This document shows positions 34,686 through 43,342 of a DNA stretch of 47,155 nt, piece by piece. The position numbers and the translations under genes were made by a program. Source of the stretch: Psychrobacter immobilis (GTDB taxonomy: Bacteria; Pseudomonadota; Gammaproteobacteria; Pseudomonadales; Moraxellaceae); NCBI RefSeq assembly GCF_904846185.1, contig NZ_CAJGZQ010000027.1:1-47155 (forward strand), written 5' to 3'. The notes beneath the pieces are model-generated. The model was not told the DNA's origin and searched no databases. It saw only the letters and a program-made list of their open reading frames with translations. Position 1 is the first letter of the stretch. Every line of letters starts with the position of its first letter.

Positions 34686-35933
34686 ATGCGCTATGAAGTG
34701 ATCGTTATCGGTGCAGGTATGGTTGGCACGTCAGTCGCGTGGCATTTACAAAAAAATAATTCAAAAGTACTGATGTTAGACAAGAAGTTGCCAGGCTCAG
34801 AGACCTCGTATGGCAATGCAGGATTGATTCAGCGCGAAGCCATTCATACCCATCCTTTTCCTCGTCAATTGACTGAAATGATCAGAGTATTACCGAACCA
34901 AGGCACTGATATTCGTTATCGTATCCCAGCAATTTTGCGTTATCACCAAGCGTTGTTGCAGTATTGGAAATACTCTACGCCCGCTTCGGTCAAAAAAATA
35001 GAATCAGAATGGCAGACATTGATTGCGCATTGTACCAATGAGCATCAAACAATGATTTCAGCATCTGGTGCTGACGAGCTAATTACTCGTGATGGTTGGT
35101 TACAACTGCATCGTTCTGAAGAGACGTTTAAAGAAGCGCAAGCATCAGCCATTGATGCGCGCAATCAAGGAGTTGAGCATAACGTATTGAACCTTGAAGC
35201 GCTAAAAGCCATGGAGCCTAGCGCTAATTTTGAAGGTTTCGTTGGTGCGATTCATTGGAAAAACTCTTGGCAAGTGTCAAACCCAAGCTCGCTCGTAAAA
35301 GCCTATGCAAAAAATTTCCAAGAGATGGGTGGTACGATTAAAGAGAGCGATGTAAAAGAAATCGTACAAGACGGTGAAGGTTGGAAAATCATTACTGATA
35401 ATGACACTTATTATAGTGATAAGTTGGTTATCGCAGCAGGTCCATGGTCTAATGATTTGATCAAGCCACTTGGCTATAATCTGCCATTGTTCCCAATGCG
35501 TGGCTATCATCAGCATTTCAAAGTGACAGAAAAGAACACCATCAATCACAGTATGTTCGATATGGACAAAGGCTTTGTGATGGGTCCAATGCAGCAGGGT
35601 ATCCGTATCACGACTGGTGCTGAGATGACCACGATGGATGCACCAAAGAACTTTGGCCAATTAAAAACGGTTCTGAAGCTGGCAAGAAAAATCTTACCAT
35701 TAGAAGATGCGGTTGAGAGCGAAGCATGGGCAGGATCACGTCCTTGTATGCCTGATATGAAGCCAGTTATTGGTCCTGCAGACAAGCATGAAAAATTATG
35801 GTTTGCCTTTGGTCACAGTCATCAAGGCTTTACTTTAGGGCCTATGACAGGGCGTCTGGTTGAAGAGATGATTCATGACAAGCCAGTATTAGTAGATGTT
35901 GCGCCATTCAGTGCCCAGCGTTTTTCTAATTAA
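34686..35933 (+). CDS. FAD-dependent D-amino-acid dehydrogenase-like oxidoreductase
   Basis: A 415-residue DAO/DadA-family flavoprotein that oxidises an amine or D-amino acid to an imino acid. The N-terminal dinucleotide fold IVIGAGMVGTSVAWHL (5-20) is followed by ETSYGNAGLIQ, which resembles the DadA FAD-binding segment, and the C-terminal GHSHQGFTLGPMTGRLVEEM closes the FAD site. AAAAGGATAGG lies before the ATG. Next comes a RidA-family gene after a 56-base gap; RidA removes reactive imines, which fits this enzyme's product. Substrate not determinable; glycine or sarcosine oxidase-like relatives are alternatives. Confidence 0.87.
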   Translation: MRYEVIVIGAGMVGTSVAWHLQKNNSKVLMLDKKLPGSETSYGNAGLIQREAIHTHPFPRQLTEMIRVLPNQGTDIRYRIPAILRYHQALLQYWKYSTPASVKKIESEWQTLIAHCTNEHQTMISASGADELITRDGWLQLHRSEETFKEAQASAIDARNQGVEHNVLNLEALKAMEPSANFEGFVGAIHWKNSWQVSNPSSLVKAYAKNFQEMGGTIKESDVKEIVQDGEGWKIITDNDTYYSDKLVIAAGPWSNDLIKPLGYNLPLFPMRGYHQHFKVTEKNTINHSMFDMDKGFVMGPMQQGIRITTGAEMTTMDAPKNFGQLKTVLKLARKILPLEDAVESEAWAGSRPCMPDMKPVIGPADKHEKLWFAFGHSHQGFTLGPMTGRLVEEMIHDKPVLVDVAPFSAQRFSN

Positions 35934-35989
35934 CAGCGCATTTGACAGATTTAGCACAGACTTAAATTAATAAATTGAAGGTATATAAC

Positions 35990-36331
35990 ATGATAAAGAA
36001 GCTGCATAGCAATCAACGTATGAGCAAAACTGTAATTTATAACCAGACTATCTATTTATGTGGTCAGGTAGGTAATGCAGAAGACGATATCAAAGCGCAA
36101 ACATTGACTTGTTTGGAAAAAATCCAAACATTGTTAGAAGAAGTGGGTAGCGATAAATCAAAACTACTGTCAGTAACGGTTTGGATAAAAGACATGGCAG
36201 ACTTTGCTGCTATGAATGAAGTCTATGACCAGTGGTTTGAAGGCATTCAGCCGCCAGCTCGTGCTTGTGGCGAGTCTGCATTGGCACGTCCTGAGCTGTT
36301 GGTTGAGATGATTGCCATCGCCGCTGAGTAG
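35990..36331 (+). CDS. RidA-family (YjgF/UK114) imine deaminase
   Basis: A 113-residue protein that hydrolyses enamine/imine intermediates to keto acids. ATG 35990 is chosen (AAGG upstream); a TTG five codons earlier is weaker. Family motifs: YLCGQVG, a KIQTLLEEVGSDKSKLLSVTVWIKD core, and PPARACGESALARPELLVEM with the substrate-binding Arg. Complete trimer-type length. Co-oriented with the flavoenzyme and probably in its operon, since a terminator follows this gene. Confidence 0.92.
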   Translation: MIKKLHSNQRMSKTVIYNQTIYLCGQVGNAEDDIKAQTLTCLEKIQTLLEEVGSDKSKLLSVTVWIKDMADFAAMNEVYDQWFEGIQPPARACGESALARPELLVEMIAIAAE

Positions 36332-36672
36332 TAGATTGATTGTAGTAGTTGTATTAAATAAAAAAGGCCATGATATCGCTATCATGGCCTTTTTTTGTTT
36401 TCCTGTTTTCTCATAGATTGGTTGTGAGTATATTTTTATAAGCTATCAAAGTAGATTAAGCTATATTTATTCAACTTATGTTTTATAATATTATGTGTTT
36501 CTCACGTTACCTGTTATTATACGCCAGCAACAGTTCTGAGATAATAAACAGTCTCTCAAAACCATCATTTTTTTAGCATTAATGACTAAGCGAACTGCTG
36601 GTAGTTATATTTTCGATGTCTTTTTAAATTAATAATAGTTTGTTTCTTATTAAACATTTTGAGGAAATTCAC
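36332..36672. other. Intergenic region holding a terminator
   Basis: About 340 AT-rich bases between the RidA gene and a small membrane protein gene. It includes the terminator at 36360-36397. Nothing else was found. Confidence 0.5.
36360..36397. terminator. Strong bidirectional terminator after the RidA gene
   Basis: GGCCATGATA and TATCATGGCC form a perfect 10 bp stem with a tetraloop, flanked by an A run and an eight-base T run (36390-36397). Confidence 0.92.
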
Positions 36673-36909
36673 GTGGAATTCATAGGCGTTATTTTACTTG
36701 TCATCGCAAGCATCATGTGCATTATTTATAGCATTAAGTTAATTATTATAGCCTTCCAAGAGTCGGTACTCTGGGGGCTGTTATATCTATTTCTTCCATT
36801 TGCCAATTTATACTTTATTATCACTCGCTGGGCAGAGTGCAGTTCACCATTTTTGAGATCACTCATAGCCGTTGCATTTATGATTGTGGGCGCTTTGATG
36901 GCTTCATAA
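36673..36909 (+). CDS. Small hypothetical inner-membrane protein
   Basis: A 78-residue hydrophobic protein, not recognised. GTG 36673 is chosen as start, because GAGGAA (36661-36666) lies six bases upstream; a TTG eleven codons earlier lacks a ribosome site. TM segments are predicted at about 3-25 (VILLVIASIMCIIYSIKLII), 30-48 (LWGLLYLFLPFANLYFII) and 58-77, with one charged turn (TRWAECSS). It converges with the enoyl-CoA hydratase gene. No function is assigned. Confidence 0.65.
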   Translation: MEFIGVILLVIASIMCIIYSIKLIIIAFQESVLWGLLYLFLPFANLYFIITRWAECSSPFLRSLIAVAFMIVGALMAS

Positions 36910-36956
36910 TAATAGCAACGTCATCTTTCTTTAGTCAGAGTATTTTCGTCAAACAG

Positions 36957-37769
36957 TTAGCATCCTTTCCATACGGCTTGACGCTTTTCAATAAAGGCGT
37001 CAATACCTTCACTCACATCGTCTGCCATCATATTACAAGTCATCACTTCACAGGCATAGTCATAAGCATCTTCGACGCTCATATCTAGTTGTTTATAAAA
37101 CATATCTTTGCCAGTTATTACCGCTACTGGAGATTTGGTAGTAATCGCCGTTATCAACGATTGCAAGACTTGCTCTAATTGATCTGCTGGGGCTACTCGA
37201 TTGATTAATCCATATTGTAAAGCAGTATGTGCATCGATAAACTCACCAGTAATGAGCATCTCAAACGCTTGCTTACGAGGTAGGTTGCGACTGACTGCAA
37301 CGGCAGGCGTAGAGCAAAAAAGCCCAACGTTTATCCCTGAAGTGGCAAATTTGGCTTCATCAGCGGTAACGGCTAAATCACAGGCGGCAACCAGTTGGCA
37401 CCCTGCTGCTGTCGCGATGCCTTGCACTTTTGCAATCACGACTTGCGGCATACGATTAATAGTGAGCATCATGTGACTGCATTGCTGGAATAGGGCGCGC
37501 TGAAAGGCTTCATCTGAATGTGCGCGCATCTCTTTTAGATTGTGACCGGCACAAAACGCTTTACCATTTGCTGCAATGACGACTACACGGATATTGTCAT
37601 CTTGAGCAATACTGTCCAGTTCCGCTTGTAGCGCAGAGAGTAGCTCAACGGATAAGGCATTGAATTGCTTTGGTCGGTTTAAGGTGAGAGTGACCACGCC
37701 ACTTTTTCTATCGTCTTTTCTAATAACGAGAAGGTCGTCCATGGCTAAGGTAACGTCAGAGTTTGTCAT
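36957..37769 (-). CDS. Enoyl-CoA hydratase/isomerase family protein
   Basis: Crotonase-fold enzyme of 270 residues, probably acting on an enoyl-CoA. AAGGA lies seven bases before the ATG. The CoA/oxyanion segments are FCAGHNLKEMR and VQGIATAAGCQLVAACDLAVTADEAKF. Where classical hydratases have two catalytic Glu, this shows Ala/Gln and ATSGINVGLFC, resembling the ECHDC3-like subgroup; so hydratase activity is uncertain. Followed by no partner; its neighbours are a small membrane protein and a VOC protein. Confidence 0.88.
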   Translation of the reverse strand: MTNSDVTLAMDDLLVIRKDDRKSGVVTLTLNRPKQFNALSVELLSALQAELDSIAQDDNIRVVVIAANGKAFCAGHNLKEMRAHSDEAFQRALFQQCSHMMLTINRMPQVVIAKVQGIATAAGCQLVAACDLAVTADEAKFATSGINVGLFCSTPAVAVSRNLPRKQAFEMLITGEFIDAHTALQYGLINRVAPADQLEQVLQSLITAITTKSPVAVITGKDMFYKQLDMSVEDAYDYACEVMTCNMMADDVSEGIDAFIEKRQAVWKGC

Positions 37770-37879
37770 TTATCATCCTTGATAATGGGTTGTTTCATTT
37801 GGTAGATGCTATGTATAGCTACCTAAATAGTAGCATGGCTTACCTCTTATATAATAGGTTGCTCATGTAGAAAGCAGAC

Positions 37880-37918
37880 AAATAAAAATAGCGATCTCAT
37901 ATTCTGGGGTCGCTATTT
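37880..37918 (-). terminator. Terminator after the VOC-family gene
   Basis: On the minus strand AAATAGCGA and TCGCTATTT form a 9 bp stem followed by TTATTT. It lies 54 bases after the VOC gene's stop. Confidence 0.7.
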
Positions 37919-37971
37919 GTTTATCAGTCAGATACAAGCCAAGGCTGTATTAAGCTGTCTTTACACTGAGC

Positions 37972-38472
37972 TTAGTATGCGCCTTCGCTATAAATAAGCT
38001 CGTAGCTGTGGCTGTATATCTCGACGATATTGCCAAACGGGTCTTCCATATAAATCATGCGGTAAGGTTTTTCACCAGGGTAATAATAGCGTGGTTTTTC
38101 CATACGCTTTTTACCACCTGCTGCAACGATGCGCTCAGCCAACTCTTCAACATTTGGATCTTGAACGCAGAAGTGAAAGATACCTGTTTTCCAATATTCA
38201 AAGTTATTTTCAGGGTTTTCTTGATTTTTAAATTCAAAAATCTCAACACCGATACGGTCACCAGTAGATAGGTGAGCAATACGGAAGCTGCCCCAACCTG
38301 AACCGAATACTTCAGTACACATCTCACCAATCGGGCTATTATCTTCAACAATCTCTGTTGGCTCCATGATGGTGTACCAACCCATTACTTCAGTATAAAA
38401 TTTTACGGCGGCTTCTAAGTCAGGGACTGAAAGGCCGATGTGCGAAAAACTCCTTGGATAAACGTTGTTCAT
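37972..38472 (-). CDS. VOC-family (glyoxalase/dioxygenase-like) protein
   Basis: A 166-residue vicinal-oxygen-chelate protein with two beta-alpha-beta-beta-beta halves. FSHIGLSVPDLEAAVKFYTEVMG supplies the first metal His (H12), GVEIFEF a Glu, FHFCVQDPN the second His, and MEDPFGNIVEIYSHS the last Glu; so all four metal ligands seem present. AGGAG precedes the ATG. It is divergent from a LysR regulator with a 107-base shared gap, a typical regulator-target layout. Substrate unknown; glyoxalase I or extradiol dioxygenase are less likely at this length. Confidence 0.87.
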   Translation of the reverse strand: MNNVYPRSFSHIGLSVPDLEAAVKFYTEVMGWYTIMEPTEIVEDNSPIGEMCTEVFGSGWGSFRIAHLSTGDRIGVEIFEFKNQENPENNFEYWKTGIFHFCVQDPNVEELAERIVAAGGKKRMEKPRYYYPGEKPYRMIYMEDPFGNIVEIYSHSYELIYSEGAY

Positions 38473-38519
38473 AGCTTTTGCTCCTGTTAGTTGTACTCTT
38501 CTTTAACGTGAGGCCAGTA

Positions 38520-38579
38520 TACAAACATACGATTATTATGTAAAATTATCAAATATTATATAAATAATTATGTATCGTA
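38520..38579. promoter_or_regulatory. Divergent promoter region with imperfect inverted repeat
   Basis: The very AT-rich gap between the VOC gene and lysR contains TACGATTATTAT and, in opposite orientation, ATTATGTATCGTA (the match is TACGAT with a related flank), spaced about 35 bases. This is the usual place for LysR binding and autoregulation. The repeat is imperfect, so the site is only suggested. Confidence 0.4.
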
Positions 38580-39449
38580 ATGATAAATATCACATGGTTG
38601 CGCACTTTTTGTGCGCTTGCCGAGTTCGGGCACTTCACTCGTACGGCTGAACGCTTACACATGACCCAATCTGGCGTGAGTCAGCATATACGTAAGCTAG
38701 AAGATCAGTTGGACACAGACTTACTGATTCGTCAAGGAAAGCAGTTTTCACTGACCAATGCAGGTGAGCAGCTCTATAAAGAAGCAGGGGAGATATTGCA
38801 GCGCTTATCAAATCTGGAGCAGCGCATCGGTGAAGATCCTCCTTATGAAGGATTGGTGCGTTTGATGTCGCCTGGTAGTGTGGGACTCAAGCTATATCCG
38901 CAGCTTTTGACCTTACAACAGCAGCATCCAAAGCTAGTGATTGATTATCGCTTTGCCCCAAATTCTGATATAGAGCGGGCGCTTGCCAATCATGAGATTG
39001 ACATCGGTTTTATGACGGATGTCTCAGATGATGAGGCAGTCAGTTGTAAGTCTATGGCTCAAGAAGCGCTAATATTAGTAACACCTGCAACTACGGTGGA
39101 GCCGAGCTGGGAGCATCTCACCGAGCTTGGTTTTATTGATCATCCAGATGGTGCACATCATGCAGGTATGCTGCTGACTGCCAATTATGAGCAATTCCAG
39201 CATATCAATGACTTTGAGAAAAAAGGCTTTTCTAACCAGATAGGTTTAATCTTAGAGCCAGTCAGCAGAGGAATAGGCTTTACCGTATTACCTGCACATG
39301 CAGTGGCTGCTTATCCAAAGCCTGAGCTGATTAAAAGCCATCATCTGCCTGTTGCCGTTAGCGAGACGCTATATCTTGCGGTAAGACGACAGCATGCACT
39401 CTCTAATAGAATACATACTGTCATTGATGAAGTAAAAAAATGGTTATAG
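38580..39449 (+). CDS. LysR-family transcriptional regulator
   Basis: A 289-residue LTTR. The N-terminal winged HTH is classical (FTRTAERLHMTQSGVSQHIRKLEDQL, about 19-44), followed by the linker helix and a substrate-binding domain (from about 90). It is divergent from the VOC-family gene and ends convergent with glycerate kinase. The VOC gene is the best guess for a direct target; the effector is unknown. Confidence 0.93.
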   Translation: MINITWLRTFCALAEFGHFTRTAERLHMTQSGVSQHIRKLEDQLDTDLLIRQGKQFSLTNAGEQLYKEAGEILQRLSNLEQRIGEDPPYEGLVRLMSPGSVGLKLYPQLLTLQQQHPKLVIDYRFAPNSDIERALANHEIDIGFMTDVSDDEAVSCKSMAQEALILVTPATTVEPSWEHLTELGFIDHPDGAHHAGMLLTANYEQFQHINDFEKKGFSNQIGLILEPVSRGIGFTVLPAHAVAAYPKPELIKSHHLPVAVSETLYLAVRRQHALSNRIHTVIDEVKKWL

Positions 39450-39469
39450 ATATTTTGAGAATAAATGAT

Positions 39470-39507
39470 AAATGCACAGCTATCAAAGGTTAAATAGCTG
39501 TGCATTT
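39470..39507. terminator. Bidirectional terminator between lysR and glycerate kinase
   Basis: AAATGCACAGCTAT and ATAGCTGTGCATTT form a perfect 14 bp stem with a 10-base loop between convergent genes. The T tract is short, so efficiency is uncertain. Confidence 0.75.
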
Positions 39508-39537
39508 AATAGAAGCCGCTTATTTAATAGACTATCG

Positions 39538-40674
39538 TTATTTCAAGTTTTGCCCAAGTTTGATACTTGCAGCGATATTTACAGCCGTGGTTTCAATATT
39601 GTCATAAGCCTGACTCAGTACGTTTTCAATGGTATCTACTTTTTGAATACTGGGCATGATGACCTCGAACTGGCTAGTTTGCGCAGGTTTGAGTCCGTCA
39701 ACACTGCCGCAGATAGCGATAACAGGTGTATGGCTAGCCTTGGCGATTTGACTGATACCACCTGCCACTTTACCCATGGCTGTTTGCGCATCGAGCTTAC
39801 CTTCGCCAGTGATAACGAGATCAGCCTCTGCGATATGCTGCGACAGGTGAGCCACCTCAGCAACTGTGTCAAAACCTGATTTTAGCTGAGCTTGAAAGAA
39901 TGTCATCATCGCGTAGCCAAGACCACCAGCTGCTCCAGCGCCTTCGACATGTTGGCAGTCCTCATAACCGTGATGACCGCACATGGTGGCAAAGTGACTG
40001 AGAGCTTTGTCTAAGGCTTTGACTTGATCTGCACAAGCGCCTTTTTGTGGACCAAATACTGCGCTCGCACCCAAAAGACCACATAATGGATTGGTCACAT
40101 CACAAGCGACTTCAAATACTGTGTCTAATACCTTTGCATGAATATTTATATTATCAAGCCTATGTAGGCTGGCAAGTGCACCACCACCATGAGTGAGTAG
40201 AGTGTCATTGATATCGTGAAATGTGATGCCTAATGCCATTAGCATGCCAAGACCTGCATCATTGGTTGCGCTACCACCTAGACCAATCACGATGCGTTTA
40301 GCCCCTTCTTCTAACGCATCAGCAATCAGCTCGCCGACACCGTAACTGCTAGCAATGACAGGATTGCGTTCACCGCTTGTCAATAGATGTAACCCGCACG
40401 CTTGAGCAACTTCGATGACAGCCGTAGCGTCGGGCAATAACAAATACTTTGCCGTTATCGGTCTCATCAGTGGATCATTGACCACCACTTCTTTCCAGCG
40501 TCCACCCAATACATAAGACAGTACCGCAGACGTGCCTTCGCCGCCATCAGCCATCGGTAGTAGCTTATAATCAGCCTCTGGAAACACTTGACTGAAGCCA
40601 GATTGAATGGCGCGGCAAACATCCAATGCGTCTAAGCTTTCTTTAAATGAGTCGGGAGCAATTAAAATTTTCAT
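39538..40674 (-). CDS. Glycerate kinase
   Basis: GlxK/GarK-family kinase of 378 residues that phosphorylates glycerate to 2-phosphoglycerate. Family motifs: MKILIAPDSFKESL at the start, LPMADGGEGT, ASSYGVGELIADAL, GLGGSATNDAGLGMLMALG, CDVTNPLCG and a late VITGEGKLDAQTAMGK. It follows the GntP permease gene by 30 bases, and three 10-base repeats fill this gap. The pair suggests uptake and phosphorylation of glycerate or a related sugar acid. Confidence 0.95.
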   Translation of the reverse strand: MKILIAPDSFKESLDALDVCRAIQSGFSQVFPEADYKLLPMADGGEGTSAVLSYVLGGRWKEVVVNDPLMRPITAKYLLLPDATAVIEVAQACGLHLLTSGERNPVIASSYGVGELIADALEEGAKRIVIGLGGSATNDAGLGMLMALGITFHDINDTLLTHGGGALASLHRLDNINIHAKVLDTVFEVACDVTNPLCGLLGASAVFGPQKGACADQVKALDKALSHFATMCGHHGYEDCQHVEGAGAAGGLGYAMMTFFQAQLKSGFDTVAEVAHLSQHIAEADLVITGEGKLDAQTAMGKVAGGISQIAKASHTPVIAICGSVDGLKPAQTSQFEVIMPSIQKVDTIENVLSQAYDNIETTAVNIAASIKLGQNLK

Positions 40675-40680
40675 GAATGT

Positions 40681-40710
40681 CTCTTTGAATCTCTTTGAAT
40701 CTCTTTAAAT
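40681..40710 (-). repeat. Three 10 bp tandem repeats before glycerate kinase
   Basis: CTCTTTGAAT twice, then CTCTTTAAAT (plus-strand reading) cover 40681-40710 and the permease stop codon. On the mRNA each unit shows AAAGAG, a ribosome-site-like motif; the nearest lies just upstream of the kinase ATG. Confidence 0.85.
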
Positions 40711-42063
40711 AAATACCAAGGTTAATAACCAGATAAAGACGATGCTGGTAACGCCTTGAATACCCGTTGCCATAGAATGGGCTTTGTAAGCCTGCGCCAC
40801 ACTCATACGACTAAACTGACTGACAATCCAAAAAAAGCTGTCATTGGCGTGCGAGATAGTCATGGCACCTGCACCAATGGCCATCACACAAAATACGCGA
40901 CCAAGCTCACTGTCGAGACCAATTTGATCCAATAACGGGGCGATCATCGCAGAGGTGGTGACCAAGGCGACTGTGGTCGAGCCTTGTGCCGTTTTTAACG
41001 CAGCAGAGACAATGAATGGCATAAAGATACCAAGCCCTAACGCAGATAGCGTTGTGCCTAAATAGTCACCAATAGGTGTGACCTTTAGCATGGCACCAAA
41101 TGCACCACCAGCGCCAGTGATTAAGAGAATAGGCGCTGCCACAACCAAACCTTGTGAGATGCTGTCGCTAATTTGCTGTGTTTTTTGCTCAGTGTTAATT
41201 AGTAAGAAAGACAAGAATAAACCAATCAGTAATGCCGTGAGTGGATTGCCGATAAACACTAAAATATCTGTCAACGTGCCACTGCCAAATGGTGCACTTG
41301 GGAAGTTCGCAACAGACGATAAGCAAATTAATAGGATAGGCACAATAATAGGCAAAAACGCCATTGTTGCTGACGGCATGCTGCTATAGTCGTCGCGTGT
41401 CTTCATTTTTTCAGGCAAAGTCGCTGCTGGCGCATCCAGTGCGTCGATATTGTCGGGAGCGACATTCAAGAAGCGATTAGACCACCACCAGCCAGCCAAT
41501 ACAGCAACCGCTGTTACCACCACACCAACCATGATGACCAAACCTAAATTGGACTCTAGTCCTAAGTTACCTGCTGCGGCAATTGGACCTGGGGTTGGCG
41601 GTACAAAGGTATGAGTTGCGTATAAGCCTGTCGCTAAGGCTATGCTCATCGCCACACTGGATACATGTAAACGCTCGGCCAATGTTTCTTTCAATGAGTT
41701 TAAAATAATATAGCCAGAGTCACAGAATACTGGTACTGAAACTACAGCACCAACGATAGACATGGTCAAAGTAGGGAAGCGGGGCCCCAAAACTTTGATG
41801 ACCGTTTCTGCCATTACAATGGCGGCACCTGTTTTTTCAAGGATTAGCCCGATGATAGTACCAAAGACAATAACCAGACCGATGTAACCTAAAATACCGC
41901 CAAAGCCATCCGAGATGGTTTTAGCAACAGTATTAAGCGGCACTTGGTAAAATAGTGCTACTAAAAAGGCTGATAATATCAATACTAAAAAAGGATGCCA
42001 CTTTAACTTTGCTGTGGCAAAAATAATAAAAAGAATGGTCAGCACAAGCCAAAATACGATCAT
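40705..42063 (-). CDS. GntP-family permease (gluconate/glycerate:H+ symporter-like)
   Basis: A 452-residue inner-membrane transporter with about 12 TM segments. GntP motifs include FGTIIGLILEKTGAA, PVFCDSGYIILNSL, FVPPTPGPIAAAGNLG, ITGAGGAFGAMLK and GAGAMTISHANDSFFWIV. Gluconate is the textbook substrate, but the downstream partner is glycerate kinase, so glycerate or an aldarate-derived acid is more likely here; this is inference. An inverted repeat 38 bases before the start is a candidate operator. Confidence 0.92.
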   Translation of the reverse strand: MIVFWLVLTILFIIFATAKLKWHPFLVLILSAFLVALFYQVPLNTVAKTISDGFGGILGYIGLVIVFGTIIGLILEKTGAAIVMAETVIKVLGPRFPTLTMSIVGAVVSVPVFCDSGYIILNSLKETLAERLHVSSVAMSIALATGLYATHTFVPPTPGPIAAAGNLGLESNLGLVIMVGVVVTAVAVLAGWWWSNRFLNVAPDNIDALDAPAATLPEKMKTRDDYSSMPSATMAFLPIIVPILLICLSSVANFPSAPFGSGTLTDILVFIGNPLTALLIGLFLSFLLINTEQKTQQISDSISQGLVVAAPILLITGAGGAFGAMLKVTPIGDYLGTTLSALGLGIFMPFIVSAALKTAQGSTTVALVTTSAMIAPLLDQIGLDSELGRVFCVMAIGAGAMTISHANDSFFWIVSQFSRMSVAQAYKAHSMATGIQGVTSIVFIWLLTLVFI

Positions 42064-42101
42064 TACTGTCTCTACATGTAGGGTTGATAGCGATAATTGT
42101 G

Positions 42102-42141
42102 GATGCTGCTACTGAGCTATTATTTCATTGATAGCAGCATC
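42102..42141. promoter_or_regulatory. Inverted repeat upstream of the GntP permease gene
   Basis: GATGCTGCTA (42102-42111) and TAGCAGCATC (42132-42141) pair perfectly over 10 bases with a 20-base gap. There is no T run on either side. It lies between the divergent permease and cobT genes, 38 bases from the permease start; a regulator site or an mRNA leader hairpin. Confidence 0.6.
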
Positions 42142-42289
42142 AATAGGTATATGGATTTTTAAAGGGGCATATTCTATAGTAAATCCAAGCTGCTAGGGAA
42201 TCTATTCGGCTCATATTTTATTTTATTCATGGTAAAGCTTAGATACTCTGCTAGTATGTGCTTTTTGCTTCACACGTACCATTATCAGG

Positions 42290-43342
42290 ATGCCTACCTT
42301 GACCATATTTACTGCGCCTACTATCGCCAATATAGAAAATGATGAATTACGTCAGCAGCTACAGCAGATTATAGACCTAAAAACCAAGCCGCTGGGCGCG
42401 CTTGGGCGAATAGAGGCACTCGCTGTGCAGTTGGGCATGATTCAAGGAACGATCACACCGCATATTGAGCAAGCGCAAATACGAGTGTTTGCGGCAGACC
42501 ATGGTTTGACTAAGCATGGTACATCAGCGTTTCCTAGTGCTGTCACTGCGCAAATGGTTCATAATTTTTTGCAAGGCGGTGCCGCCATCAACGTACTGGC
42601 ACGCCAGCATAATATTGAGTTAAAGGTTGTTGATGCTGGGGTGGATGCCGACTTTGCTCCTCATCCAAAATTGCTAGATTACAAGGTTCGCCATGGTAGC
42701 CGAGACGCGCTAACAGAGCCTGCAATGACAGAAATAGAGTGTTTAGCAGCGCTAGAAAACGGCATGAAAGTCGTCAAGGATCTAGCGGGTAATCTGTTGA
42801 TTGTTGGGGAGATGGGTATTGGTAATACTTCGGCGGCGAGTCTCTTGCTGGCGAGATTGGGCAATTTTCCCATTGCTGATTGTATTGGTCGCGGCACAGG
42901 GCTTGATGATGCGGGATTAGAGCATAAGACGGATGTTTTGACGCAAGTATTAGAGCGTCATCAACAGGCACAAGCACCGTTTGATGTACTCGCTGCATTG
43001 GGCGGGCTTGAAATTGCCATGATGGCGGGTGCGCTGATTCAGGCTGCTAGTGAACGGCGTATTCTCCTGATTGACGGTTTTATTGCCAGTAGCGCATTAT
43101 TGGTGGCTGAACGCCTAGCGCCCGGTGTTGCTCAATACGCGGTCTTTGCTCATCATTCTGTTGAGCCGGGGCACGCGCATTTATTGAAATCACTAAATGC
43201 TGAGCCTTTACTTAATATGGGCATGCGCTTAGGCGAGGGTAGCGGGGCTGCGCTCGCGTATCCATTGTTGCAATCCGCTTGCGCCATTATCAATGAGATG
43301 GCAAGCTTTAGTGACGCCGGTATCAGTGAGCAAAACAACTGA
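42290..43342 (+). CDS. cobT: Nicotinate-nucleotide--dimethylbenzimidazole phosphoribosyltransferase
   Basis: Makes alpha-ribazole phosphate from nicotinate mononucleotide and dimethylbenzimidazole for the cobalamin lower ligand. Length of 350 is standard. Motifs: KTKPLGALGRIEALAVQLG, VFAADHGLTKHGTSAFP, GEMGIGNTSAASLLLA, GRGTGLDDAGL and MGMRLGEGSGAALA with the catalytic-site Glu. Its TGA overlaps the cobS ATG by one base, so translation is coupled. I found no cobalamin riboswitch upstream. Confidence 0.96.
   Translation: MPTLTIFTAPTIANIENDELRQQLQQIIDLKTKPLGALGRIEALAVQLGMIQGTITPHIEQAQIRVFAADHGLTKHGTSAFPSAVTAQMVHNFLQGGAAINVLARQHNIELKVVDAGVDADFAPHPKLLDYKVRHGSRDALTEPAMTEIECLAALENGMKVVKDLAGNLLIVGEMGIGNTSAASLLLARLGNFPIADCIGRGTGLDDAGLEHKTDVLTQVLERHQQAQAPFDVLAALGGLEIAMMAGALIQAASERRILLIDGFIASSALLVAERLAPGVAQYAVFAHHSVEPGHAHLLKSLNAEPLLNMGMRLGEGSGAALAYPLLQSACAIINEMASFSDAGISEQNN

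Noticed and set aside
42064..42289. Possible cobalamin riboswitch before cobT
   Set aside because: The leader shows an inverted repeat nearer the permease gene but no B12-box-like conserved core that I could recognise.
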